A stretch of 64,000 nt of DNA from Limonium bicolor. Its lineage: Eukaryota; Streptophyta; Magnoliopsida; Caryophyllales; Plumbaginaceae. Location of the stretch: the NCBI GenBank assembly GCA_023374045.1, contig CM041776.1:477017375-477081374 (forward strand), read 5' to 3'. Below, one piece after another: positions 45,642 to 57,300 of the stretch. A model generated the notes under the pieces. That model was not told the DNA's origin and did no database searches. It saw only the letters and a program-made list of their open reading frames with translations. Position 1 is the first letter of the stretch, and each line of letters opens with the position of its first letter. The translations under genes were made by a program, and so were the position numbers.

Positions 45642-46787
45642 ATGAATCTTGCAATATGGAATGCTAAGGGTTGCAATGATCGACCCAAACTCCTTGAGAT
45701 CCAAAAGTTTGTGGCCAGCAATAATCTCAGTGCGTTTGGCCTTCTTGAAACTCATGTCTCCTTCAACAACTACCCCTCTATTCTCGCTCGTTTCTTCCCA
45801 TCTTGGAGTGTTGTCCATAACTATGATTCTCATCAGAGTGGCCGCATCTGGATTCTTTTCAATCCTTCCATCATTACCCTCTCCATCATCTATTCCTCTG
45901 ACCAAATCCTCACCTGCAAAGTGTCTATTTTGGGCACCATGAACTTTACCTTATCCGTAGTCTACGGGAGGAACAACCAAGCTCTGAGATCCCAGCTTTG
46001 GGAAGATATTATAAATCTCATCCAGAGTACCATTGGCCCCTGGGTAGTTACGGGGGATTTCAATAATATCCTCTATGCTCAAGATAGGCTTAGTAGTCGC
46101 AACCCCCTCCCCAGATACTACCGAGACTTTGCTGACTGCGTCTCTAAGGCGGTTTTGCAAGACCTTCACTTTTATGGGAGATTCTTCACCTGGTGGAATA
46201 ATCAATATGACCACGACCACATTTTAGGGAAAATTGATCGAGTCTTAGTGAATGAAGAATGGCTCCTAACGTTCCCCACCAACTATGCTTCCTTCCCTTC
46301 TCCCCTGGTGTCGGATCATAGCCCCATGGTGATCTCCCTTCCAGCTGCGTCACATCGTAAGAGAAGCTTTAAGTTCCTCAACCTATGGACTAATGACCCC
46401 TCTTTTCTCCCCCTTGTTCGTGACGCGTGGGATCTTGCCCCGAGTGGGAGTCGCCTCTTCACTATCGTCCAAAGGCTTAAACATCTTAGAAAAGGGCTCA
46501 TCCATCTTCATAAATCTAAATTGGATCCCTTGGGGAGAAAGGCCAAAGAATCAGAAATCAGCTTAGTGACGTCCAGAGATGCCTGGACCTTGACCCATGG
46601 AATCCGGCCCTTATTTCTCAGGAAAAATCACTTAGGCACAACCTCATTGTTAGGGACTCCCAAGATATTCTATTCCTTTGCCAGCTCTCGAAAACCCGTT
46701 GGCTTAAATGGGCGGCCTCTAATACTTCCTTTTTTCATAGAGCCATTAAGGCTAGGAGGAATAAAATCTCCATTGCGTCCATTATGA
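45642..46787 (+). pseudogene. LINE ORF2, endonuclease domain
   Basis: From the Met at 45642 (MNLAIWNAKG) an APE-type endonuclease is open and carries its catalytic boxes: WNAKG at the start, LLETHVSF, then VVTGDFNNIL near 46045-46080, DRVLVN near 46240, and SDHSPMVI at 46312-46335. It would nick the target DNA to prime reverse transcription. The frame is the same as that of the ORF1 tail, with no stop between 45444 and 45642. A frameshift at about 46530 moves the linker to another frame, so residues after that in this frame are not genuine. Confidence 0.88.
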
Positions 46788-46965
46788 ACGGTCTTGGGGA
46801 GACCCTTCAGACCCCTTCCGACATAGAAAACTGCCTGGTAGGCCACTTCCGTCAAACTTTAGGCTTTAGGACTCCCCTCCAACGCTCCTTGGCTGACCTG
46901 AACTTGGACAATGTTAGAACTCTTGACCGCTCTTCATGGACCCTCTTAACCTAGCCCTTGAGAGT
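46530..46965 (+). pseudogene. LINE ORF2 linker, shifted frame
   Basis: In the +1 frame relative to the endonuclease, the linker continues as WNPALISQEKSLRHNLI, RWLKWAASNTSFFHRAIKAR and LNLDNVRTL, the usual link between endonuclease and reverse transcriptase. Another shift at about 46960 returns to the first frame. Confidence 0.75.
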
Positions 46966-46969
46966 ATGA

Positions 46970-47752
46970 CATTAGAGCAGCCCTTTTTTCCATCGGGGAC
47001 GTTAAAGCCCCGGGCCCGGATGGCTACACGGCTAAATTCTTCAAAGCTGTCTGGGACATCATTGGAGAGGACATTTGTGGAGCCATCAAAAGTTTCTTCC
47101 ATAGCGGTAGGCTTCTTAAAGAAATTAATGCCACTCTTATCACCCTTATTCCCAAAACAGACAATGCCTCGTCCCCGGGGGACTATAGGCCCATCTCCTA
47201 TTGCAATACTCTATATAAAATCATTAGCAAAATTATGGCTAATAGACTCAAGGGCGTCCTCCCCTCTCTTGTGAATCCCAGCCAAGGAGCCTTTATCAAA
47301 GGGCACCTTATCTCAGATAACATCCAACTCTGCTCGTGTCTTATGAAAAACTACCAAAGGGCCAATATTTCCTCTCGATGTACTATGAAAATAGACATCA
47401 GGAAGGCATTTGACACTGTCGACTGAAAATTCCTCCAGAACACTCTCTCCTTCCTAAACTTCCCCCCTAAATTTAGTAACTGGATCATTCAATGTGTCAC
47501 CTCCACCTCCTTCTCAATCAACATAAATGGGTCTCCCTCGGTATCTTTCAAAGGGGAAAGAGGGCTGCGCCAAGGCGATCCCCTCTCCCCCTACCTCTGT
47601 GCGCTTATTATGGACATGCTTTCTCAGTTGCTCGACCAGCTCCTTACCACCCCCAATTTTAGCTATCACCCATCATGCAAACCTCTCCGGATCACCCACC
47701 TCTTTTTTGCTGATGATGCCTCTTATTCTGTAGAGGTGACCAAAACTCCATA
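46970..47752 (+). pseudogene. LINE ORF2, reverse transcriptase domain
   Basis: Non-LTR RT boxes are in order: KAPGPDGYTAKFFK, TLITLIPKTDN, DYRPISYCNTLYKIISK, SQGAFIKGHLISDN, MKIDIRKAFDTVD, LRQGDPLSPYL, and the catalytic LFFADD at 47700-47717. One in-frame TGA (47424-47426) follows FDTVD where the family usually has Trp. A frameshift near 47745 ends the frame just after the catalytic box. Confidence 0.92.
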
Positions 47753-48910
47753 ACAACCATGCTCAACAAAGTCAATCTCTTCTCTGAAGCCTCTAGTCTC
47801 ATACTTAACCTTACCAAATTTGACATATTTCTAGGAGGGGTTAACCCTACCACTGCTAATGTGCTAGTTCACCTTTTGGGATTTAAACTTGGCTCAATTC
47901 CTTTCTGTTATCTAGGCATCCCTATCACTGCTAGGAAGCCTAAAACAGCGGACTTTAACCCCCTTATTGACAGTATTCGTAAAGTAATCACCTCTTAGGG
48001 AAGTAAATCCCTCTCTTTTGCAGACAAACTCTCCCTCATCTAGAATACTCTTTTTGGCGTTGTTGGTTTCTAGGCCTCCTGCATCACCATTCCTAAAAAT
48101 GTCATCAAAAGAGTCACTAATTGCTTTCGGTCTTTCCTTTGGTCGGGGGAGGCTGACAGTAATGCCACCCCTCAAGTGGCCTAGAACACCATCACAAATA
48201 CCAAGAAAAATGGTGGTCTGGGTCTGAAGGATATCCATAAATGGAATATGTGCTTCATTCTCAAGACCATCTCAGCCATCGCTCACGACTCGGAGTGCCT
48301 ATGGATTCAATGGATCCACAAGCTCTTCTTACCCTCTCCTAGCAGCATCTGGTCAGCTACGGCTAAAGGTAATGATCCCTGGACTTAGAAAGAAATCCTT
48401 CATGCCAGAGACTAGTGGATGAAGCAATAATGTGGCTCTCTAGATGATGCCATCTCTCTCTTCAGCTCCTACCCTCCCCACCCTAGGGTTAGCGTGTTCT
48501 ATAAGGACATTTCCACCCCTCCCCAAATCTTCCAATGGTACAATGTTTGCTGGAAAAATTGGTCTATCCCTAAAGCCAAATTTGTTTTGTGGGTTACCCT
48601 GAAAGGTAGACTTAAAACTTGTGATAAGCTCCAATCTTGGGGCATATGTCTTGCTAATAGATGCTGGCTCTGTGAGTGTGCTCAAGAGACAAGCAACCAT
48701 ATCTTTTCCAATGCAGGTACTCTTGCAGGGTCTGGTGGATGATCTGTGACTGGCTGGGAATCCCTACTAACCGGAGAAGTCTTTGTAGCTGCGCATCCTG
48801 GATCCTTCGCTATTGCAAGAGGCATCGTCCGATTGATTTGGTGAAAAGAGCGGGAGTAGCCAACGTTGTCTATCATATCTGGATAGAAAGGTGCAAGTGA
48901 GCCATGGCCA
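47753..48910 (+). pseudogene. LINE ORF2, thumb and zf-RVT region
   Basis: The frame continues as LFSEASSLILNLTKFD, FCYLGIPIT, then KNGGLGLKDIHKWN, then SIPKAKFVLWVTLKGRLKT and CWLCECAQETSNHIF (zf-RVT). Seven in-frame stops lie at 47996, 48041, 48071, 48182, 48386, 48413 and 48428, six of them TAG. A frameshift near 48712 separates the last part, ending VVYHIWIERCK near 48896. The zf-RVT region may help bind element RNA. Confidence 0.85.
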
Positions 48911-49270
48911 ACCAAACCAGAGAGCCCAAGCTCATTATTGCTGACATCAAAGCGGGAACTAAAGCCACTATTTGGACTAAGATGAAATGTTCCAGCGCAG
49001 AATTCTACTGGCTAGATAGGGTGCTCTGCTCCTAGGAGCGACTATTTTTGAATTAGGTTGTACATGGTTTTTTTTATCAGTTTCACGCTGCTTTTGTTCA
49101 CTAGCTGGGGTAGTTATTGTACTAGCTCTATGCTGTTTTTGTTGTACTACTAGGGAGGGCTTTTGTATATCCACCCCTAGGAGAGATGCCCCTAATTGAT
49201 TATCAGATATATAGGGCTTCTATGTATCTAACGCTACAATTTCTATATATATCCATTTATTAAAAAAAAA

Positions 49271-49285
49271 AAGGAGAGAGGAGTA
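49271..49285 (+). repeat. LINE target-site duplication, right copy
   Basis: AAGGAGAGAGGAGTA directly after the A tail, identical to 43281-43295. Confidence 0.92.
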
Positions 49286-49884
49286 GGGTTTCCTCTCTCC
49301 ATCTCGATCTGTGTCAACTTTGTCATCACTTTTTTTTTTAATATATTTCATTAAGAGACTTGGTGAACAAACAAAGATGCAATTTTCTATTCGGAAAAAG
49401 GACCGCATATGCTTTAGCTTGAGATTTAAAAAGGCATGCAAGCATTTTATATATTATATAGACACACGACACAACATATATATATCCCAGAAACAAGGCA
49501 GCTGAAATCACATATAAGATGATGATGATGATGTTTTTATTACTTATTTGACGATCATATATATACAACTCATAAACCAACCAAAGTTATTTCAATTTCA
49601 ATATTCATACAAAGAAACTTTATTTGTTGCTGATGGATTTTACTTGTTTGTTTGCTTTCAAGGGTCAGATTAAAGAGATTGTTCGATAAACATCCCCGCT
49701 CACTCTGTTTTTTCTTCCAGAAATCTGTTTCAGCTCTTGTATGACCATTAACTGCTTCTGTTTTAGTTTTGTGTTTCTGGATGTATCTCCGGCAAGAAAG
49801 ACAATATGCCATAGTACTGCCTTATAACTGGGTCCTCCCAGCAACTTATAAAAAAAGATTAAAGAGATTGTTAATTAATTATTA
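49286..49884. other. Unclassified AT-rich intergenic sequence
   Basis: Contains a GATGATGATGATGATG microsatellite near 49518 and overlapping small open frames on both strands. No gene is supported. Confidence 0.4.
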
Positions 49885-49896
49885 TTAGAGGCATAT

Positions 49897-50152
49897 TTTT
49901 TTTTTGATAATTTAGGCTTTCGCCATTTGATTAATAAAAGATAGTCGGACCGGTATTTCGGGCCTCATTAAAACCTCCTCAAGTAAAACCCAATGGGAAA
50001 AAACTTGAGAAGGAAAAAGAGTACCCACCATGTCCTTAGTACAAGTCTAAAGCACCAGAACTCAAGAATGGGATCCAACCCCCACGAAACATAAGCTAGA
50101 AAGCAAACGGACACCACAAATCAACCTACATAACATTGTTACACATACTCCT
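49897..50152 (-). mobile_element. 5'-truncated LINE, 256 bp, 12-bp TSD
   Basis: On the minus strand this is the 3' tail of the same family as 1511-4462, from AAGGAGTATGTG to a poly(A) seen as T bases at 49897 onward. It is flanked by TTAGAGGCATAT at 49885-49896 and 50153-50164, a perfect 12-bp target-site duplication. Severe 5' truncation is typical of LINE insertion. Confidence 0.93.
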
Positions 50153-50164
50153 TTAGAGGCATAT

Positions 50165-53100
50165 AATATAATGACGAAAGGAACCAAATCAGTAGATGGA
50201 TTGGATCTCTCAAGCTACTTTGCTGAGATGATGCATATATATGCATATGAATTGTGATGTTATGCTGACAAGGAAGGAGTACTGGAATGGATAGAGTTGA
50301 ATTAAACATCAAAAGTCAACATAAACGTGCACAACTGTTCAGCTCCCCTAGCTACTGCCATTTTTCTGGGTTTTCTCTAACTTTCCACCTCTCACACACA
50401 AACATACATACAGGCAATTAAGATTCTAGTTATACTTAGATGCATGCATGGTAATTAAATTAGGAGGATATGGATATAGTATACTTGGATCTGGTGGATA
50501 GCTGTTCGATGTCCATGGAGATTCAAACAGAGAGGCGCCACGTATCACAGACAAAGAGAGATTGTGTGCGTGTTTGATTTATTAATTGATGCTTTTTGTG
50601 GAGGAAAATTAGCTTCAACTACGTACTGATCATGTTATCTTTACAGCAGAATAGAATTGTGGGTGACAGATGAAGGAGTAAATCATGCTCCACCATCGCC
50701 AGAAGTACTCCAATTAATGAGTATTATAAGTTATTCAAGATGTGTGGATGTTAACTATATGCTTGTCAGTTGGTTGGTTCTGCAACATCATTTAATCAGT
50801 TCAATTATTTTAAATTCAATCTTGTGCGCCAGTGCAGAAGTTCTGGACACCATATAAACATAATGTGCAATAAAATATAAGGGAGGAAAGATTAATTATG
50901 AAGACATGGATTCATGTCATTTCTGATGGACATCAGTTGTGCTCTGTGTTGGTTATCATCCGTACCCTTTAAAGTTTAACCTCCCAGGAAGTGTAACCCT
51001 TTAAAACCTATCTTCTTAGTCATACTCAGTTCCACGTGCATTTTGCTCTTTCCTTAACCTATAATATTGATGATACTTCAATGGTTTTTTGAAAGTCAAT
51101 TATACTTCAATGGTTAATTAAAAAAGAATATGTCTAACACTAGAAATTCTAGCAATAAGAGAAGATCACCTATTGTATGATATAATTAAATGGGGTCAAA
51201 TCACAAGTACTTTGGGTTGTAAGTAAGCAACATTTAAATATTTTTTCTAGCTCTATTTGTGATTTGACATAACAAGGTCTCACACTGATGACTTGTGATT
51301 CATCCCAAAGAGGCGGTACAAGAAAAAGAAATTAAGATCTAGCTAGCAGTGGCCAGTTTGTTGGGCTGGTTAATTCGAGTGGTGCAATGTATATCAGTTA
51401 GGGGTGGAATGTACGTAAGAACTCTGTCAATTGTACTATTTTTTCGTACTGTTTTTCTGTTGGGTTTTTATTCAAGAAGGAAGAGTACCGTGACATCCAC
51501 TTGAGTCAATTGTGGGTGCTAGTTCTTGGTCAGCTCCAAAGTTGTCTATAATTACTTCCATTTATGCTTCCAATACTATTGGCACCTCAATATCCTCAGG
51601 AACCTAGGATTTCATCTTACTAGAGTTGGGACCGGGGCCTGATCAGTTCATTGCCCCACATCCCAATCTGTCTTTTTGGCTAAATTTAATGTGGGCTATT
51701 GTTTTTTAAATTTAAAGTAACTTTGTAAGGGAAATTAATATATATAGGTTCTTATGATTGTAAAGAATAATGATTAGATCAAGCTGTGCATCGTTTAAGC
51801 TTAAGATAATGCTAATTTGTTGTTTAATAGAAAGATAATGCTAATTTTAATAGTCACTCATTCAATATTAGTCTGTCATCGCGAAACGGTGGATGATGAT
51901 AATATTGAAAATGTTGAGGTTTTGATGCATGATTTAGCTCATAAATTTTGTTATTTGTCATTATGATCATCTGATTATTGTAATATTGATCAGACCTAGC
52001 TGTTGTGATATTGTATTCAGTAGATAGAGAGACAATAATAATTGCTGTTTTACAGCAGGTGGAAGGTCATGGGATCGTCTCTCATTGACATGTGGCTCAA
52101 CGATCTCATGATGCACTTTTTCCCAATCAGGCCCGGAACTTATTAAGATTATCATCTCCAATAGATCGTTCTTATGATATGAAAGCTAAAAGGTGCAGTG
52201 TGTGCACATGTAAATACTGTTGGAACTCACATGATTTCAACTTTTTATGTTTCAACAGAAGACTACCTTAATTAGACCTTGTTGTACAGGTTCAATAACT
52301 ATTAGGTCATTTGTTGATTGGTAAGTTGGCTCTAAATGGGAAATATCATCCCTTTGAATATTGGAATAAGAATGTATGACTTGTTGATGAAAATGACTCT
52401 AAGCCTCAGGTATTTCAAACCTTATCTATTGATCAGGTTGATTAGGATTCATTTAGGTTTTAAGTCTGTTTATAACCTAAGTCTAAAAACTGTGTTATAA
52501 AACAAAAGTCTTTAAAACCTAAGATTAGCCACTGGAACCATGCAATTAAGAGTTGCCAACTAATTTTAACCTACGGTAAGCTAGGAAAGGTAAGAGTTCG
52601 AGTTCGTGGGTTTGGTCCATAATTTTTTGGGTTCAAATTATTTTCACTACCCTTTGAAGCTATTTTTTCTCTACTTATGTCATGAAAGACTTATTATAAA
52701 GTTGATTTAATCTAAGTGTGCAAGCTTTTGTATTTTTGTGTTTTTTAATATTTTTTGACTGAAATTAAATATGAAAATCAAAATTATCTAAACTAGGGTT
52801 CTGGGTGCTGAATTAGGTCAAATTTCTTTGATGTCCGTGACCAAGGACCTTAATCTACCAAATTAGTCAGAATACTTGAAATCTTAAAAGATAAAGATTT
52901 TTAGGTGTCCGGGACCCTGTCTGTGGGCCTGGACTTACCTAATTCTAAAAAATGTCTCTCACCACCATTTGTAGCTTCGGACAGGTGTCCGGGACCGCGG
53001 ACGGGACGTTCGTAGATGCGGACAACCATCGGACGACGGCGTTCGTGGCGTTCCCGACAGTGTTTACGGCTCAAATTTTAGGGTTGCGTAGCCTGAAAGA

Positions 53101-54320
53101 TTCTAAGTATGTTAGTGATTGAAAGTTTTCAATTTGAGGTAGAATTAATGATTAATTTTAACAAACAAGTTGAACATACAGAAAAGTCGGAAAACTTGAA
53201 TAACCAGTAGCAACTAGATTCGACTAGGAATTCATAGGGAAGGTAAGTAAAGGAGTGAGGTTTGAGAAAAATGGGTTTCTAACCTATTTTGATGGCTACA
53301 ACAGATCATTCCTTCACAACGGGATTCTTCAATTTCTTTGTCGGGAGTCAATTTGGTAGGGCAACGACTTGGGCTTCTGGACAACCTTCCTTGAGGATGT
53401 TTACCACATTTTGGTTCTAGTTTGTGGTGTTTTGATGATCGGGAGTTCGATGAAGAGGGAAAGATTATGTTTTTGAGGGCTTTGAGACGATTTCAGTAGA
53501 GTTTCGGTATCAAGAGAGTTTGAAATATGGGAGGTAGGGGTTCTTGACCTAAGGAGAGTTCTGAAACATCTTTAGGTCATCTTAGAGAAGGTTCTTTATA
53601 GGAAAAGGCTGAACAAAAGATTAAAAAAAAGATTTTTATCGAAAACCTACAGAAAATCTAAATTTATTAAATAGGTTATAGGTCGATAAAAATTCTGAAA
53701 AAATAATCATAGGTAAAGGAAGATTTTTATTAATTTTTAGGGTGAGAATTGGGTTATTTTGATAAATAACCAAGTTTATAAAAATGTTACAATCTGACAC
53801 CTCTTATAATTCATAAATAATTATTGAAAGTTCAAAAATTTGAAAATCCAACGGATTTATTTCCTAAATGTCATCCTCTATCACGTTTTAAAATTTCATG
53901 ATTTTGATTTGATTGGGCATTTTCCAAAGGAAAGAGAAAATTACAAAAATGTTTGAATTTATCTTTAAAAGTTTAGGTTAAGGTTCCACATGAAATATGT
54001 CAGGTTTATGACTGTGTATAGTCATGTTAAATGTGACCATTTTACGCTAATGTTGGAGAACTTTTGTTTCTATTTCGAGGCTATTTCATGTGTTATTTCT
54101 TAAGAAAAATTATCATATAATATAAATTAAAAGATATATGTCCAAAATAAAATTTATCTGAAAATTATGAAATGTCTTTCATAATGACTTTGGTGTTTGA
54201 AGGTGTTTTGAGATGGTGAACAAGTTATATGAAAATAAAAAGTCACGAGAATGTCCTTGGAAAATTCCGACTTGGTGCGTTTTAATCATTTTGCCCTTGC
54301 CTTTAAGTTTGTGCACTAGG
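50165..54320. other. Long unclassified, mostly AT-rich interval
   Basis: No gene can be supported. GTCCGGGACC occurs at 52907 and 52987 beside other GGAC-rich text, recalling the hairpin array in the solo LTR at 10507. The part from about 52560 to 54320 may therefore be a decayed LTR or LTR-element interior into which the next solo LTR inserted. The rest holds only short frames such as 50657-50857. Confidence 0.35.
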
Positions 54321-54325
54321 GCCCT

Positions 54326-57300
54326 TGTAACACCCCTACTCTGATCGGCTCCTAATCATCTTACTTAACAATATAATCGCAGCGGTAATCTCAACAACTC
54401 AACTACTGGTGTCACCGTTCTCACTCGCCCATACGAGTAATAACGTGCTGATATATTCTTACATACGAAACATTTTCTCGCAGTGACAACAAGAGATAGA
54501 TCTAAACTTCCCAAACCAAAATGTAATACATTCACAGTGAGCTTTCTAAGTATCCAAAACCTATACACGTTTCTAGGTTCGTATCAAAACGCAACAGTGC
54601 ATGTTCGAATAACTGTAATCATACTACCCAGCGCGTCACTCTCTTTGCCGACACCGGAAGTTGCATACCTGCAAAAATGGTACTTTGTGGTATGGAATCA
54701 GCCCCTGCTGAGTATGTTATTACCTGACTGTCATGCACCCTCGGACCATTCAGTTATTTGGTCGAGAGCATGCAAACCATTTTCATGCAAATAGTTTAAT
54801 ATTAAAACTGTAAAGCAACATTATATTTTGCAGTAAACTCAAATAACAAATAAGCCCCCGGCTCCACACATCGCATCGTAATAGACCACTGAAAGCGTTA
54901 TAATGCTTATATGAGTATGTAGACTCCACTCCAACAACACCTGAAAGTTCATAGTTGAGTACGTCGGCCCGTTCGACGAACAATCCACAAAATCCACACA
55001 CGAGCACAGTGACTCGACTCATCCAGTTCACACACAGATATAAGTACAGTTTATTTAATTAATCCAATTCACAACACACACTTATGAGTACAACGACTTA
55101 TTCAATCAACACCACCAACATACCACACATAACCACACAGCATAACCAGTGAACAACAAGGCGAAACAACGAGAATTATAAACGAGTATGAACTCTCGTC
55201 TTTGGCATGCACGCCCACATAATGTTCGCCTAATGTACGAGTTATTATAATCGTTCGTAATTGTTCGGTCATGTCTAATGACAACGTCTCATTAGAACGA
55301 CGTGTCTCTAAGTTACCCATCTCTTTGGCGGGTCACCCACGGCAGTAGCCACTCCAGCGGTAGAGTCTCCGTCCTACGAACAATCTGTAGTTCGTTGGAA
55401 ATTTATCCTGATACTTACGGTTACCACACGGTATCCTAGTATCGTTAATGGATCACATTTCACAGCAAGAGCCACATCCTCTTGATAACTTATCTATACC
55501 ATCGGATCGTTTTATTACTTCCTTTAACACAATAGACTAAGGTCGTTAGTCCAATCCTGAGTATGTCAACTCGGGATCCAGTGTTAGATACGAGAGCGGC
55601 GTTAAAGAGGCCAATGCTCCGTATATAAGTCTCAGATAATATATATCTTATTATCCTGATGCTACAACGTTCACTTACGTTCCTTATGTTACACATACAA
55701 GATAGCATCACTGCCGCTAGTTCGTTTTATAATATGTTCATATATACGAACGGTACTGTTATCGCATGACAGTAATAGTAAAGCAGCATTAATACACAAC
55801 TCAAGCATATTAATTCACACAAGCATACATTCAATCTTATCATAGATTTTCACACAATGTCTGAACTGAGGGAATCCTCAGAGACAATCAAGCCACATAA
55901 ATAACATACCGTTCACCCTGGTGTATTACGGTGGAGTATGAATCAGCAAGATCCTATGCTCTGTGTGTCGTCTAACAGTCTATACAATACATAATGCTAC
56001 TGATTAGCATACTGTATAACAACACAAAATTCTACGGTACCCCGTACCGTCACTAATAACTCCCGGTTAACCCCCCGTTATTAACTGTCAATGTTGTTCG
56101 GGCTTTCGGTTTAACTCGAGATTGGAAAAGTGTTACATTACATGCGTAGTCTTATCTCGTATATTAACATACTTATTGTTGGACTTTGTTATCGCATGTA
56201 ACTTAAACGTATATTTGTAGATCGTATAGTTTGTTTCTTTATTGCATGTATGATTCTTCGTCATGCACTATACATCTCACCTTAGTATTTATTTTTCTAA
56301 GGTTAGTTTTTCCAAGTGTAATGTTGTATAATTCATATGTACAAATACTTTGAATTATTAAATCCTTATTATTTCATGTACACTCTTAACATTAGAATTC
56401 CATATCCAATGTTTATAATTCTTTTCCCTTCATCTCATATCATTTTAATTGTGGTAACACATAGTTATTGAACTATATTATATTTTCCACACTATGACAT
56501 ATATTTATTTATGTATATGCATTATAGGGCTATTTATTATATGGTAAGTCATTATAATATATATTCATTCTTTTGATGAATACCTCTTATATTATAAATG
56601 TTATAGCTCTTATAACATAAAAACCATATTATAAACTTCATTCCAAAATAGTAATATTTCCGAACAGCACCTATAATTCCCAAATATTTACAAAATCCAC
56701 CACATAATTTATATAATGTTATATTATAGTTATATAACTATATTATGACATTTAAGTCATTAAAACAATTATAACCTATAGTTATATTTTGTTATAAAAT
56801 CCAAACAGCACTTAAACTCTCGGTTTTTAATTAATTCCCACCAACTTCCATAACTTACAAATCAATCCCAAAAATATATTCCATTGTTACACTTATAATG
56901 TATACCTTATATTATAATCCTTAAACCTTAATATAATTATAACCCATAGTTATAATTTCTCCAAAATGCCGAGCAGACCCCATGGTCTATTTAAATTTAA
57001 TTTCCACCACTTAACTTTCTATATTCACCAATTTACCCCATTTTTAAACATATAGTTTCTAATATCACCAAAACTATATATTATACATATATCTTCATAA
57101 AACCTTATATATAATCCCAAAAATTACCAAACCATACCAAAAGGTTATAAATATCATTATTAACCTTATACTTCCTCTAAATCTCGGTTTTACCACATAT
57201 GTTACCCATGTGTAACAATGTTATGAAATATCTTACAATATACCTAGATAATTCATATAAACTCCAAATTTACCCAAATCAACTTCTAAAAATCCCTAAT

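Larger units (their letters stand above)
43296..49270 (+). mobile_element. Near full-length L1-type LINE, 5.97 kb, dead
   Basis: The body is flanked by the perfect 15-bp target-site duplication AAGGAGAGAGGAGTA (43281-43295 and 49271-49285). It holds ORF1 with DUF4283-like and knuckle regions, ORF2 with endonuclease, reverse transcriptase and zf-RVT, and ends in an A run at 49262-49270. LINEs move by target-primed reverse transcription, which gives the variable-length duplication and A tail. Every coding part carries stops or frameshifts. The intact duplication shows the element is complete at both ends. Confidence 0.93.

Noticed and set aside
54365..55711. Several minus-strand open frames in the solo LTR
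   Set aside because: None has a recognisable domain or conserved start. They lie inside a bounded LTR with target-site duplication.
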